57,294 bases of DNA from Marinosulfonomonas sp. (lineage in GTDB: Bacteria > Pseudomonadota > Alphaproteobacteria > Rhodobacterales > Rhodobacteraceae). Position numbers and translations under genes: made by a program. Every line of letters begins with the position of its first letter. The first letter of the stretch is position 1. Of the stretch, positions 24,931 through 34,693 are shown piece by piece. The DNA lies in NCBI GenBank assembly GCA_015488685.1, contig WFNH01000024.1, positions 1 to 57,294 on the forward strand, read 5' to 3'. Below the pieces are notes generated by a model, which saw only the letters and a list, made by a program, of their open reading frames with translations, had not been told where the DNA came from and did no database searches.

Positions 24931-26247
24931 ATGCATGAACTTGATGGAGTGACCAAAACTGATCAGTACCGGGCGTTGGGACTGAGCACTTTGGCTTTTA
25001 CGGTTTGTTTTGCCGTATGGACGATTTTCTCGATTATCGGTGTTAAAATTAAACAAGAGCTGGGCTTGACGGAAACCCAGTTCGGGCTGTTGGTTGCGAC
25101 ACCTGTTCTGACAGGCTCGATCAGCCGGATTTTTCTGGGGGTCTGGACCGACCAGGTTGGCGGGCGGCTGATGTTGCCGTTGCAAATGCTGATTACATCT
25201 ATATCGGTCTGGTTGCTGGCATCGGTTCATACATACACAGTGTTCCTAATGGCCGCACTTGGGCTTGGACTTGCCGGTGGATCGTTCATTATCGGGATTG
25301 CCTATGTATCACGCTTCTTCGAAGCCGAGAGACAAGGGACAGCCCTTGGTATTTTCGGGGCGGGGAACGTCGGGGCCGCAGTTACCAACTTTGCCGCGCC
25401 GTTTCTGGTTCTGGCCTACGGGTGGGAAGATACGGCACGCATCTATGCGGTTGTTCTGGTGATTATGGCGGTCCTTTTCTATCTGTTTGCGCCAACCGAT
25501 CCGGTGCGCAAGATGCAAAAGGAAACCGGTGCCAAACCGGTTTCGGCTCTGAAACAGCTTGAGCCGCTGAAGGATATACAGGTCTGGCGTTTTGCCACCT
25601 ACTATTTCTTTGTGTTCGGCGGATTTGTTGCCTTTGCCTCGTTCCTGCCGCGGTATTATGTCGGGGCTTACGGCGTTGCGCTGACTTCGGCGGGTCTGTT
25701 TGCCGGCATGTATTCGCTTCCCGGCTCGATCTTTCGGGCGCTGGGCGGCTGGATGTCGGATGTCTGGGGCGCGCGCCATGTAATGTATCTGACTTTTGGC
25801 GTGTCGCTGGTTTTGCTGTTCATCATGAGCTATCCGGAAACCACGTATATTGTCGAAGGCATTCCGCATAAGGACGGTTCGCCAAATATGATACAGTTCA
25901 GCTTTGGTATTCCTCTATATGTGTTTGTTTTCCTGACTGTGATCCTTGGCTTTATGATGAGCCTTGGCAAAGCGGCGGTTTATAAACACATCCCTGTCTA
26001 TTTCCCGCAAAATGTGGGTGCTGTCGGCGGTCTGGTCGGGATGATCGGCGGTCTGGGCGGTTTTGTTCTGCCGATTGCCTTCGGAGTTCTGCTGGATACA
26101 TTTCAGGTCTGGTCAGTTGTGTTCATGCTGATGTTCGTCCTTGTGGCGGTCAGTCTGATCTGGATGCATTTGGCAATCCGGTCGATGGATCGCAAAAACC
26201 ATCCTGAACTGGTGAAAAACACCCACCTTTCAGACGTGCCACACTAA
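24931..26247 (+). CDS. narK: NarK1-type nitrate/nitrite MFS transporter
   Basis: A 438-residue MFS protein of the nitrate/nitrite porter family with twelve hydrophobic segments. The nitrate-signature regions are visible as ALGLGLAGGSFIIGIAYVSR and GGLVGMIGGLGGFVLPIAFG (glycine-rich, in helices 5 and 11). The first, shorter type (NarK1) is thought to be a nitrate-proton symporter. The ATG at 24931 follows GGAGGG by 6 nt and is preferred over the GTG one codon earlier. In Paracoccus, NarK1 and NarK2 domains are fused in one protein; here they are separate genes 66 bp apart. Confidence 0.92.
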   Translation: MHELDGVTKTDQYRALGLSTLAFTVCFAVWTIFSIIGVKIKQELGLTETQFGLLVATPVLTGSISRIFLGVWTDQVGGRLMLPLQMLITSISVWLLASVHTYTVFLMAALGLGLAGGSFIIGIAYVSRFFEAERQGTALGIFGAGNVGAAVTNFAAPFLVLAYGWEDTARIYAVVLVIMAVLFYLFAPTDPVRKMQKETGAKPVSALKQLEPLKDIQVWRFATYYFFVFGGFVAFASFLPRYYVGAYGVALTSAGLFAGMYSLPGSIFRALGGWMSDVWGARHVMYLTFGVSLVLLFIMSYPETTYIVEGIPHKDGSPNMIQFSFGIPLYVFVFLTVILGFMMSLGKAAVYKHIPVYFPQNVGAVGGLVGMIGGLGGFVLPIAFGVLLDTFQVWSVVFMLMFVLVAVSLIWMHLAIRSMDRKNHPELVKNTHLSDVPH

Positions 26248-26259
26248 TTCGAATAAACA

Positions 26260-26283
26260 GGCGGGCTGCACAGGCGGCCCGCC
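26260..26283 (+). other. Intercistronic hairpin narK1-narK2
   Basis: GGCGGGC (26260-26266) pairs with GCCCGCC (26277-26283). The stem is not followed by a U run, so it is not a typical terminator. It may stabilise the upstream message or set a processing point in the nar transcript. Confidence 0.55.
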
Positions 26284-26313
26284 ATAATAATCACCACCAA
26301 AGGGAGAAAGACT

Positions 26314-27930
26314 TTGGGACAAGATCTTAGAAACTGGGATGTCGAGGACGAGGGCTACTGGGCCTCGACCGGCAAGTCCATCGCAACACGGAACCTGTGG
26401 ATTTCAATTCCCAGCCTGCTGGTCGGCTTTGCTGTCTGGCTGTATTGGGGCATCATTACGGTGCAAATGATCAACCTTGGTTTCCCGTTCGAAAAATCGC
26501 AACTGTTCACACTGGGCGCGATTGCCGGTCTGACCGGCGCGACCCTGCGGATTCCATCAACATTCTTTATCCGCATTGCGGGCGGGCGAAATACGATCTT
26601 TTTCACCACCGCGCTGCTGATGATCCCTGCAATCGGGACCGGCTGGGCGCTGAGCAATCCCGATACGCCGCTTTGGCAGTTCCAGATTCTAGCCTTCTTG
26701 TCGGGTATCGGTGGCGGTAACTTTGCCAGTTCGATGTCCAACATCAGCTTTTTCTATCCGAAAAAGGTGCAGGGCTATGCACTGGGGATGAACGCCGGTC
26801 TGGGCAACTTCGGTGTGACCACCATGCAGATTGTGATCCCGCTGGTGATGACATTCGGTCTATTTGGCGGTTCAAGCCAAACGCTGAAAAATACTTCGGG
26901 CACATTGATCGGTAAAATTCCGGCCGGAACCGAGACCTATATCCAGAACGCTGGTTATGTCTGGTTGATCGCGCTGATCCCGCTGGCAATTGCCGGCTGG
27001 TTCGGAATGAACAACATCCGTGACGAACATGTTTCCCCCGACATTCCAAATCCGATCGGGGCCTTTGCCACCATCACCGGCATGTTGCTGGTAGGCTTTG
27101 CCACCGCTGCCTTTGGTCTTTGGTTGATGCTGCCCCATGTTCCGGGTGGTCTACCGACTTCGGGTTTGATGATTTCCAAATGGATCGTGCTACCGATCGT
27201 AATTGCGTTGACTGTGATCCTGCTAAAAATGATTCCCGGTGCGGTTGGGCAAAACCTGACACGCCAGTACAAGATTTTTGGCAACAAACACACTTGGGCC
27301 ATGACCGTGATCTACACCATGACCTTTGGTTCGTTCATCGGTTACGCCGCCACATTCGCACTGGCCATCAAAGTTGTTTTTGGTTTCCAGCATGTGATGG
27401 TTGACGGGGTGATGACACATAACACTGTGAACGATCTTGGCCCCTCGGCCCTGATGTATGCCTGGATGGGTCCGTTCATTGGCGCCTTGATCCGCCCTGT
27501 TGGCGGTATGATCGCTGATAAAATGGGTGGCGCGAAAGTGACCCAGATTATCTCCTTTATCATGGTGGCCTCGGCACTGGGCGTGGCTTATTTCCTGAAA
27601 CTGGCTTACGCTTCGGCCACACCGCAGGACTACTTCCTGCCGTTCATGATCCTGTTCCTGATCCTGTTCGCTGCCACCGGTATCGGCAACGGTTCGACTT
27701 TCCGTACCATCGCGGTTGTGTTCAACAAAGAACAGGCCGGCCCCGTGCTGGGTTGGACTTCGGCTGTGGCTGCCTATGGCGCCTTCATCATCCCTAAAGT
27801 GTTCGGGGAACAGATCAAGGCAACCACACCTGAATACGCCCTTTACGGTTTCGCCATCTTCTATGCGGTCTGTATCGCGATCAACTGGTGGTTCTATCTG
27901 CGCCCCGGCGCTTATGTGAAGAACCCGTAA
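26314..27930 (+). CDS. narK2: NarK2-type nitrate/nitrite antiporter
   Basis: A 538-residue MFS protein with the longer NarK2 layout: an N-terminal tail (WDVEDEGYWASTGKSIATRN) that typifies NarK2, helix 5 NISFFYPKKVQGYALGMNAGLGN (here seen as KKVQGYALGMNAG), and a long loop between helices 6 and 7. NarK2 types work mainly as nitrate/nitrite antiporters. It starts with TTG at 26314, supported by AGGGAGA 7 nt upstream and by the N-terminal match. It belongs to the nar operon. No transmembrane disruption is seen. Confidence 0.92.
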   Translation: MGQDLRNWDVEDEGYWASTGKSIATRNLWISIPSLLVGFAVWLYWGIITVQMINLGFPFEKSQLFTLGAIAGLTGATLRIPSTFFIRIAGGRNTIFFTTALLMIPAIGTGWALSNPDTPLWQFQILAFLSGIGGGNFASSMSNISFFYPKKVQGYALGMNAGLGNFGVTTMQIVIPLVMTFGLFGGSSQTLKNTSGTLIGKIPAGTETYIQNAGYVWLIALIPLAIAGWFGMNNIRDEHVSPDIPNPIGAFATITGMLLVGFATAAFGLWLMLPHVPGGLPTSGLMISKWIVLPIVIALTVILLKMIPGAVGQNLTRQYKIFGNKHTWAMTVIYTMTFGSFIGYAATFALAIKVVFGFQHVMVDGVMTHNTVNDLGPSALMYAWMGPFIGALIRPVGGMIADKMGGAKVTQIISFIMVASALGVAYFLKLAYASATPQDYFLPFMILFLILFAATGIGNGSTFRTIAVVFNKEQAGPVLGWTSAVAAYGAFIIPKVFGEQIKATTPEYALYGFAIFYAVCIAINWWFYLRPGAYVKNP

Positions 27931-27943
27931 AACATATCCCTGT

Positions 27944-27968
27944 CCGCCCCGGCACCACGCCGGGGCGG
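27944..27968 (+). other. Intercistronic hairpin narK2-narG
   Basis: CCGCCCCGGC (27944-27953) and GCCGGGGCGG (27959-27968) form a perfect 10-bp stem with a 5-nt loop, 28 bp before narG. There is no U tract after it (CATCCCCTAG), so it is likely an mRNA stabiliser or processing element rather than a terminator. Confidence 0.65.
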
Positions 27969-27995
27969 CATCCCCTAGAACAGGAGAGAAACAAA

Positions 27996-30900
27996 ATGAG
28001 CCATCTGCTCGACCGCCTGAATTTCTTTCAGTCCAAGCGACTGGATACGTTTTCCAACGGACATGGTGAAACCACCGTCGAGAACCGTGACTGGGAAGAT
28101 GTTTACCGCAACCGCTGGCGTCACGACAAAATTGTCCGTTCGACCCACGGTGTAAACTGCACCGGTTCGTGTTCGTGGAAAATCTACGTCAAATCCGGCA
28201 TCGTGACCTGGGAAACCCAGCAAACCGATTACCCGCGCACCCGCCCCGATATGCCCAACCACGAACCGCGTGGTTGCCAACGTGGTGCCTCCTACAGCTG
28301 GTATTTGTATTCCGCCAACCGCGTGAAAACCCCGCTGATCCGTGGCAAGATGCTACGTGCCTATCGCAAGCTGCGCCAAACCATGAGCGCAACTGCCGCA
28401 TGGAAGGCCCTTCAGGACGATCCGATCCTGCGCGCATCCTACGTTAAAACCCGCGGCAAAGGCGGCTTCGTGCGCGCCACATGGGAAGAGGCCAACGAGA
28501 TCATCGGTGCTGCCAACGCCTATACCGCCAAGACATACGGCCCTGACCGCGTTTTCGGTTTCTCTCCGATCCCGGCGATGTCGATGGTATCCTATGCTGC
28601 TGGTGCCCGTTACCTCAGCCTGCTGGGCGGAACTTGCCTGTCGTTTTATGACTGGTATTGCGATTTGCCACCAGCCAGCCCGATGACATGGGGCGAACAG
28701 ACCGACGTGCCGGAATCGGCCGACTGGTATAATGCCGGTTATCTGCTGATTTGGGGTTCGAACGTACCACAAACACGTACGCCCGATGCGCACTTCTATA
28801 CAGAGGTCCGCTATAAAGGCACCAAATCAGCCGTGATCAGCCCCGATTATTCCGAGGCTGCCAAATTCGGTGATATCTGGTTAAACCCCAAGGCTGGCAC
28901 CGACAGTGCGCTGTCGATGGCGATGGGCCATGTTATCCTGCGCGAATTCCATCTGGACCGCCAAGCGCCCTATTTCGAGGAATACACCCGTAAATATTCC
29001 GATTTCCCGATGCTGGTGAAGATCGAGGAAAAAGATGGCCAACTGATCCCGGGCCGCCTGTTGCGGGCGGATGATCTACAAGGGAAATTGGGCCAAAAGA
29101 ACAACCCCGAATGGAAAACCGTGGCTTGGGACGAGAAATCCAAAAGCCTTGTTGTTCCCAATGGCACGATCGGTTTCCGCTGGGGCGAAGATGGCGAGTG
29201 GAACCTAGAGGAACGCGCCAAAGGCAAAGACACCGAATTGATGATGTCTTTTGTTCAGGAAGAAGATCGCGACGATGTTGTCGGTGTGGATTTCCCCTAT
29301 TTTGGCGGTCAGGCCACCAAGCATTTCGTCAAATGTGAACATCCCGATGTGATGACCAAAAACGTGCCGGTCAAGCGGATCAAATCGGGCAAGAAGGAAA
29401 TCCTTGTTGCTACTGTGTTTGACCTGTTCTGCGCCAACTACGGTCTTGATCGCGGTCTTGGCGGCGACTGGGTAACGGATGACTACTCCAAAGATATTCC
29501 CTACACCCCCGCATGGGCCGAAAAGATCACCGGCGTTTCTGCCGACAAGATCGAAACGGTTGCCCGTGAGTTTGCGCTGAACGCCGAGAAAACCGAAGGC
29601 CGTTCTATGGTCATTTTGGGGGCCGGTCTGAACCACTGGTACCACATGGATATGAACTATCGCGGTATCATCAATATGCTGGTAATGTGTGGCTGTATTG
29701 GTAAATCAGGCGGTGGGTGGAGCCACTATGTGGGTCAGGAGAAACTGCGCCCGCAAACCGGTTGGATCCCGCTGGCCTTTGCAACAGACTGGTGTCGCCC
29801 GCCGCGCCATATGAACGGAACATCGGCATTTTATGCCCACACCGACCAATGGCGTTACGAGCAACTGGATGTGAACGAAATCCTGTCCCCCACCGCACCC
29901 GAAGGTGATTGGGACGCCAGCCTGATTGATTACAACATCCGCGCTGAACGCATGGGCTGGCTGCCTTCGGCACCACAGCTGAAAACCAACCCGCTTGAGG
30001 TTGGTAAAGCCGCTAAGAAGGCCGGTAAACCCGTTGCCGACTATGTGGCGGAACAGTTGAAGGCCGGCAAACTGGAAATGTCCTGCGAGGATCCAGATGC
30101 GCCGGAGAACTGGCCGCGCAACCTGTTTGTCTGGCGTTCAAACCTGCTGGGTGCATCCGGTAAGGGCCACGAGTATTTCATCAAGCACCTGCTGGGCACC
30201 GATCATGGTGTGATGGGCAAGGATCTGGGTGAAGAAGGTGGCCGGATGCCAAAAGAAGCCAAATGGCACGAAGAAGCGCCCAAAGGCAAACTTGACCTGC
30301 TGGTGACCATCGACTTCCGTATGTCCACCACGGCAGTTTATTCGGATATCGTTCTGCCAACCGCGTCCTGGTATGAAAAGGACGACATGAACACATCCGA
30401 CATGCACCCGTTCATCCACCCGCTTCAGGCGGCGGTTGATCCGGCGTATGAAAGCCGCACGGATTGGGAAATCTTCAAAGGCATTGCAAAATCGGTCAGT
30501 GAGATCGCGCCGGAAATTCTGGACGTGGAAACCGATGTTGTGCAATTGCCGTTGCAGCATGACAGCCCGATGGAAGTGGCACAGGACCGCGTGCGGGACT
30601 GGAAGAAAGGCGAATGTGATCTGATCCCCGGCAAAACCGCACCAAAATATATCGAAGTGGAGCGGGATTTCTCGCAAATCTATGCCAAATATACTTCGGT
30701 TGGTCCGCTACTGGACAAACTGGGTAATGGCGGCAAAGGCATCGGCTGGGATACCAAGGTTGAAGTGCAGCATCTGCGTGATCTGAACGGTGTGGTTCTG
30801 GAAGACGGCGTATCCAAAGGTATGCCCAAGCTGGATACTGCAATTGACGCCGCTGAAATGATCCTGATGCTGGCCCCTGAAACCAATGGTGAAGTGGCGG

Positions 30901-31730
30901 TGAAAGCATGGAACGCATTGAGCGAGGCCACCGGCCGCGAACATGCGCATCTGGCCGAAACCAAAGAGGATGAAAAAATCCGCTTCCGCGATATTGCGGC
31001 CCAACCCCGCAAGATTATTTCCTCGCCCACATGGTCGGGGATCGAAAGCGAGCATGTGTCCTATAATGCCGGTTATACCAACGTTCACGAGTTGATCCCG
31101 TGGCGCACGCTGACAGGTCGTCAGCAGCTCTATCAGGATCACGAATGGATGCTGGCATTTGGTGAAGGCTTCTGTGCTTACCGTCCGCCTGTGGACATGA
31201 AAACCATCGAAGGTGACTTCAACACCGAAGAAGGCCAGCCGCATGTGGTGTTGAACTTTATTACGCCGCACCAGAAATGGGGTATCCACTCGACCTATTC
31301 GGACAACCTGCACATGCTGACGCTGAACCGTGGTGGCCCTGTGGTCTGGATTTCCGAAGTGGACGCCAAAACCGCCGGTCTGGTCGATAACGACTGGGTC
31401 GAGGCATACAACGCCAACGGTGCCCTAACGGCGCGTGTTGTTGTGTCCCAGCGGATGAAGCAAGGCACCATCTATATGTATCACGCTCAGGAAAAGATCG
31501 TGAATACACCGGGGTCGGAAAAGACCGGCATTCGGGGTGGTATCCACAACTCGGTCACCCGTGTCACGGTGAAACCGACCCATATGATTGGCGGCTATGC
31601 CCAGCAATCCTATGGCTTCAACTACTATGGTACGGTTGGCTCAAACCGCGACGAATTCGTGATCGTTCGCAAAATGAAGAAAATCGACTGGCTTGACACC
31701 CCTGTCACATCTACGGAGGCAGCAGAATGA
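27996..31730 (+). CDS. narG: Respiratory nitrate reductase alpha subunit
   Basis: A 1244-residue molybdo-bis-MGD catalytic subunit of the membrane-bound, cytoplasm-facing nitrate reductase. The FS0 cluster ligands are His51, Cys55, Cys59 and Cys94 (HGVNCTGSCSW and PRGCQRG), identical in spacing to E. coli NarG. The Mo ligand is Asp223 in YCDLPPASP. The ATG at 27996 follows AGGAGA; the frame stays open to 27888 but the start there overlaps narK2. Length is normal for the family. It overlaps narH by 4 nt and receives electrons through NarH and NarI. Confidence 0.98.
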   Translation: MSHLLDRLNFFQSKRLDTFSNGHGETTVENRDWEDVYRNRWRHDKIVRSTHGVNCTGSCSWKIYVKSGIVTWETQQTDYPRTRPDMPNHEPRGCQRGASYSWYLYSANRVKTPLIRGKMLRAYRKLRQTMSATAAWKALQDDPILRASYVKTRGKGGFVRATWEEANEIIGAANAYTAKTYGPDRVFGFSPIPAMSMVSYAAGARYLSLLGGTCLSFYDWYCDLPPASPMTWGEQTDVPESADWYNAGYLLIWGSNVPQTRTPDAHFYTEVRYKGTKSAVISPDYSEAAKFGDIWLNPKAGTDSALSMAMGHVILREFHLDRQAPYFEEYTRKYSDFPMLVKIEEKDGQLIPGRLLRADDLQGKLGQKNNPEWKTVAWDEKSKSLVVPNGTIGFRWGEDGEWNLEERAKGKDTELMMSFVQEEDRDDVVGVDFPYFGGQATKHFVKCEHPDVMTKNVPVKRIKSGKKEILVATVFDLFCANYGLDRGLGGDWVTDDYSKDIPYTPAWAEKITGVSADKIETVAREFALNAEKTEGRSMVILGAGLNHWYHMDMNYRGIINMLVMCGCIGKSGGGWSHYVGQEKLRPQTGWIPLAFATDWCRPPRHMNGTSAFYAHTDQWRYEQLDVNEILSPTAPEGDWDASLIDYNIRAERMGWLPSAPQLKTNPLEVGKAAKKAGKPVADYVAEQLKAGKLEMSCEDPDAPENWPRNLFVWRSNLLGASGKGHEYFIKHLLGTDHGVMGKDLGEEGGRMPKEAKWHEEAPKGKLDLLVTIDFRMSTTAVYSDIVLPTASWYEKDDMNTSDMHPFIHPLQAAVDPAYESRTDWEIFKGIAKSVSEIAPEILDVETDVVQLPLQHDSPMEVAQDRVRDWKKGECDLIPGKTAPKYIEVERDFSQIYAKYTSVGPLLDKLGNGGKGIGWDTKVEVQHLRDLNGVVLEDGVSKGMPKLDTAIDAAEMILMLAPETNGEVAVKAWNALSEATGREHAHLAETKEDEKIRFRDIAAQPRKIISSPTWSGIESEHVSYNAGYTNVHELIPWRTLTGRQQLYQDHEWMLAFGEGFCAYRPPVDMKTIEGDFNTEEGQPHVVLNFITPHQKWGIHSTYSDNLHMLTLNRGGPVVWISEVDAKTAGLVDNDWVEAYNANGALTARVVVSQRMKQGTIYMYHAQEKIVNTPGSEKTGIRGGIHNSVTRVTVKPTHMIGGYAQQSYGFNYYGTVGSNRDEFVIVRKMKKIDWLDTPVTSTEAAE

Positions 31731-33274
31731 AAATCCGCGCACAAATAGGCATGGTGCTGAACCTTGATAAATGTATCGGGTGTCACACCTGTTCGGTGAC
31801 CTGTAAAAACGTCTGGACCAGTCGTGAAGGTGTAGAATACGCCTGGTTCAACAACGTCGAAACCAAACCCGGCATCGGTTACCCCAAAGACTGGGAAAAT
31901 CAAGCCAAATGGAATGGGGGCTGGGAACGCTCCAAACGCGGCAAACTGCATCCCAAGCAGGGCAGCAAATGGCGCATTCTGGCGAAAATCTTTGGCAACC
32001 CCGATCTGCCCGAGATTGACGACTATTACGAGCCGTTCACCTTTGACTATGACCACCTGAAATCGGCCCCTGACATGCCCGCCTTCCCCACCGCGCGTCC
32101 GCGTTCGGTGATCACAGGCGAGCGGATGGAAAAGATTGTCGGTGGTCCCAACTGGGAGGAAATTCTGGGGGGTGAATTCTCCAAACGGTCCAAGGACTAT
32201 AACTTTGAAGGTGTTCAAAAGGAAATCTACGGCGAATACGAAAATACATTCATGATGTATTTGCCGCGTCTTTGCGAACACTGTCTGAACCCCGCTTGTG
32301 CTGCATCCTGCCCGTCGGGCGCGATCTACAAGCGTGAAGAAGACGGCATCGTTCTGATCGATCAGGAAAAATGTCGCGGTTGGCGGATGTGTGTGTCCGG
32401 TTGCCCTTACAAAAAGGTCTACTACAACTGGGAAAGCGGCAAATCCGAGAAATGCACCTTCTGCTATCCGCGGATTGAGTCAGGCATGCCGACCGTTTGC
32501 TCGGAAACCTGCGTGGGCCGCATCCGCTATCTGGGTGTGATCCTGTATGACGCCGACCGGATCGAGGAAATGGCAAACACGCCAAGCGAAAAAGATCTGT
32601 ATCAAGCGCAGCTGGATATGTTCCTTGACCCCAATGACCCCGCTGTCGAAGCGCAGGCACTGGCCGATGGTGTGCCGCAGGACTGGATCAGCGCGGCCAA
32701 AAAATCACCCGTCTACAAGATGGCGATGGACTGGAAAATCGCCTTCCCGCTGCACCCCGAATACCGCACCCTGCCGATGGTCTGGTACATCCCGCCACTG
32801 TCGCCCATCCAGAATGCCGCCGAAGCCGGCGCAATCGGGCTGGACCGCGATATGCCGGATGTAAAATCACTACGTATTCCGGTGCGCTACTTGGCCAACA
32901 TGCTAACCGCTGGTGACGAGGCCCCCGTGGTCACAGCACTGGAACGGATGCTGGCCATGCGCGCCTATATGCGCAGCAAAACCATCGACGGTGTGATTGA
33001 CGAAGGCATTGCCGAACGTGTCGGCCTGACGCCTGAACTGATCGAGGATATGTTCCATATCATGTCGATTGCCAATTACGAAGACCGCTTTGTGGTGCCG
33101 ACAACGCACCGTGAAAAGGTCGAGGATGGCATGGAAATCCGCACCGGTCAGGGCTTTACCGACTGCAACGGCTGTTCCTCGGGGATCAGCACAGGCAGCA
33201 TGTTCGGCGGCAAGAAAAAGGACAAAGGCTTTTCTATTCCGCCGATGCCCGCCGCCGCACGGGAGGTATTTTAG
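31727..33274 (+). CDS. narH: Respiratory nitrate reductase beta subunit
   Basis: A 515-residue iron-sulfur protein that passes electrons from NarI to NarG. The first cluster has Cys16, Cys19, Cys22 and Cys26 (DKCIGCHTCSVTCKN). The region CRGWRMCVSGCPYKK shows Trp in place of one Cys, which gives the [3Fe-4S] centre known in NarH. Further cluster motifs are CEHCLNPACAASCPSG and CTFCYPRIESG. Its ATG overlaps the narG stop. Length is normal. Confidence 0.97.
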   Translation: MKIRAQIGMVLNLDKCIGCHTCSVTCKNVWTSREGVEYAWFNNVETKPGIGYPKDWENQAKWNGGWERSKRGKLHPKQGSKWRILAKIFGNPDLPEIDDYYEPFTFDYDHLKSAPDMPAFPTARPRSVITGERMEKIVGGPNWEEILGGEFSKRSKDYNFEGVQKEIYGEYENTFMMYLPRLCEHCLNPACAASCPSGAIYKREEDGIVLIDQEKCRGWRMCVSGCPYKKVYYNWESGKSEKCTFCYPRIESGMPTVCSETCVGRIRYLGVILYDADRIEEMANTPSEKDLYQAQLDMFLDPNDPAVEAQALADGVPQDWISAAKKSPVYKMAMDWKIAFPLHPEYRTLPMVWYIPPLSPIQNAAEAGAIGLDRDMPDVKSLRIPVRYLANMLTAGDEAPVVTALERMLAMRAYMRSKTIDGVIDEGIAERVGLTPELIEDMFHIMSIANYEDRFVVPTTHREKVEDGMEIRTGQGFTDCNGCSSGISTGSMFGGKKKDKGFSIPPMPAAAREVF

Positions 33275-33988
33275 ATGCACATGCCTCTGAAAGCGATATC
33301 AGCGCTTCTGAGCTATCCGACAGAAGAGCTACAGGCCGCAAAGGCCGAGTTGATCGAGGCGTTGGGGCAGGGTGACCTGCTTACCGCCGACCTGATCAAT
33401 GATCTATCCGTGCTGATTAACGAAATCGCCACCAGTGATATCTATGATCTGCAGGAAACATATGTCGGGCTGTTTGACCGCTCGCGCAGCCTCAGCTTGA
33501 ACCTGTTCGAGCATGTCCACGGCGACAGCCGTGACAGGGGCCCGGCGATGGTCGATCTGGTTGAAAACTATCGGGCGGCCGGGTTTGAACCCGCGTCAAC
33601 CGAACTGCCCGACCATATTCCTGTGCTGCTGGAATTCCTCGCAATGCGTCCCATTGACGAGGCGCGGGAGGTGCTGGCCGATGCCGCGCATATACTGGAA
33701 GTGCTTCGCACACGTCTCACACGACGCGAAAGCATTTATGCGCCGGCCTTTGCCGCCCTCCTGCACATTTCCGGCGAGGTTGCTGATCAGGCAATTGTTG
33801 CCGAATTGTTGGCCGTAAAGGAAGACGATCCAAACGATCTGGAAGCCCTGGACGAGGTCTGGGAAGAAAGTGAAGTCACTTTTGCCCCCGATCCGAACGC
33901 CGGTTGTCCGCAGGTCCGCGATATGCTGGCCCAGATGGACACGCCCCGGAATGCCCCCCCTGAAACCGCGCCCGCAGCGGCAGAATAA
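33275..33988 (+). CDS. narJ: Nitrate reductase assembly chaperone (molybdenum cofactor insertion)
   Basis: A 237-residue all-helical TorD/NarJ-family chaperone. It binds the NarG N-terminus and is required for cofactor insertion into NarGH before membrane attachment. Family segments such as LQETYVGLFDRSRSLSLNLFEH and GDSRDRGPAM are clear. It starts directly after the narH stop, with GGGAGG upstream. The C-terminal 40 residues are acidic and Pro/Ala-rich and probably disordered. Confidence 0.95.
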   Translation: MHMPLKAISALLSYPTEELQAAKAELIEALGQGDLLTADLINDLSVLINEIATSDIYDLQETYVGLFDRSRSLSLNLFEHVHGDSRDRGPAMVDLVENYRAAGFEPASTELPDHIPVLLEFLAMRPIDEAREVLADAAHILEVLRTRLTRRESIYAPAFAALLHISGEVADQAIVAELLAVKEDDPNDLEALDEVWEESEVTFAPDPNAGCPQVRDMLAQMDTPRNAPPETAPAAAE

Positions 33989-34000
33989 GGAGACAGAATA

Positions 34001-34693
34001 ATGAACCAATTTCTGTTCGGAACTTACCCCTATATTGCGCTAACGGTGCTGTTTATCGGCTCGATCGCACGATATGAACGTGACCCTTTCACATGGAAAT
34101 CCTCCTCAAGCCAGCTATTGCGCCGCAAACAGCTGATTGTCGGCTCGGTTTTGTTCCATGTGGGTGTGTTGATCATCTTTGCTGGCCATCTGGTGGGTCT
34201 GCTTACACCGATCTGGATTTTCAATGCGCTTGGCATCAGCCACGAGGCCAAGCAAATCCTTGCGATGACCGCGGGTGGTATGGCCGGTATCATGGCGCTG
34301 GTCGGTGGCACGATGCTGCTGATGCGCCGTCTTGGCGATCCGCGGATCGCCAAGAATTCCAGCCTTGCCGACACAGGCATCCTGATCCTGTTGCTGTTGC
34401 AACTGGTATTGGGGGTCAGCACGATCTTTGTTTCCATGCAGCATCTGGATGGCACGGAAATGGTCAAGCTGATGTCGTGGGCGCAGGGTATCTTCTACTT
34501 TGATGGTAATGCAGCCAGCTATATTCAGGATGCGTCAATCATCTTCAAGATACATATCCTGCTTGGTCTGACCATCTTCCTGCTGTTCCCCTTCACACGG
34601 TTGGTTCACATGCTCTCGGTTCCCGTGCGCTATGTGACACCGCTGCGCAAAGGGTACCAGATTGTGCGTTCGCGCCGGAAAGCAGCGAAATGA
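34001..34693 (+). CDS. narI: Respiratory nitrate reductase gamma subunit (cytochrome b)
   Basis: A 230-residue membrane cytochrome b with five transmembrane helices that oxidises quinol and passes electrons to NarH. Heme-ligand histidines are at the expected places: His53 and His63 in helix 2 (LFHVGVLIIFAGHLVG) and His185 and His203 in helix 5 (KIHILLGLT, LVHMLSVP). Length is normal. The ATG follows AGGAGA 5-6 nt upstream; the stop overlaps the PPIase gene start (ATGA). Confidence 0.97.
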   Translation: MNQFLFGTYPYIALTVLFIGSIARYERDPFTWKSSSSQLLRRKQLIVGSVLFHVGVLIIFAGHLVGLLTPIWIFNALGISHEAKQILAMTAGGMAGIMALVGGTMLLMRRLGDPRIAKNSSLADTGILILLLLQLVLGVSTIFVSMQHLDGTEMVKLMSWAQGIFYFDGNAASYIQDASIIFKIHILLGLTIFLLFPFTRLVHMLSVPVRYVTPLRKGYQIVRSRRKAAK

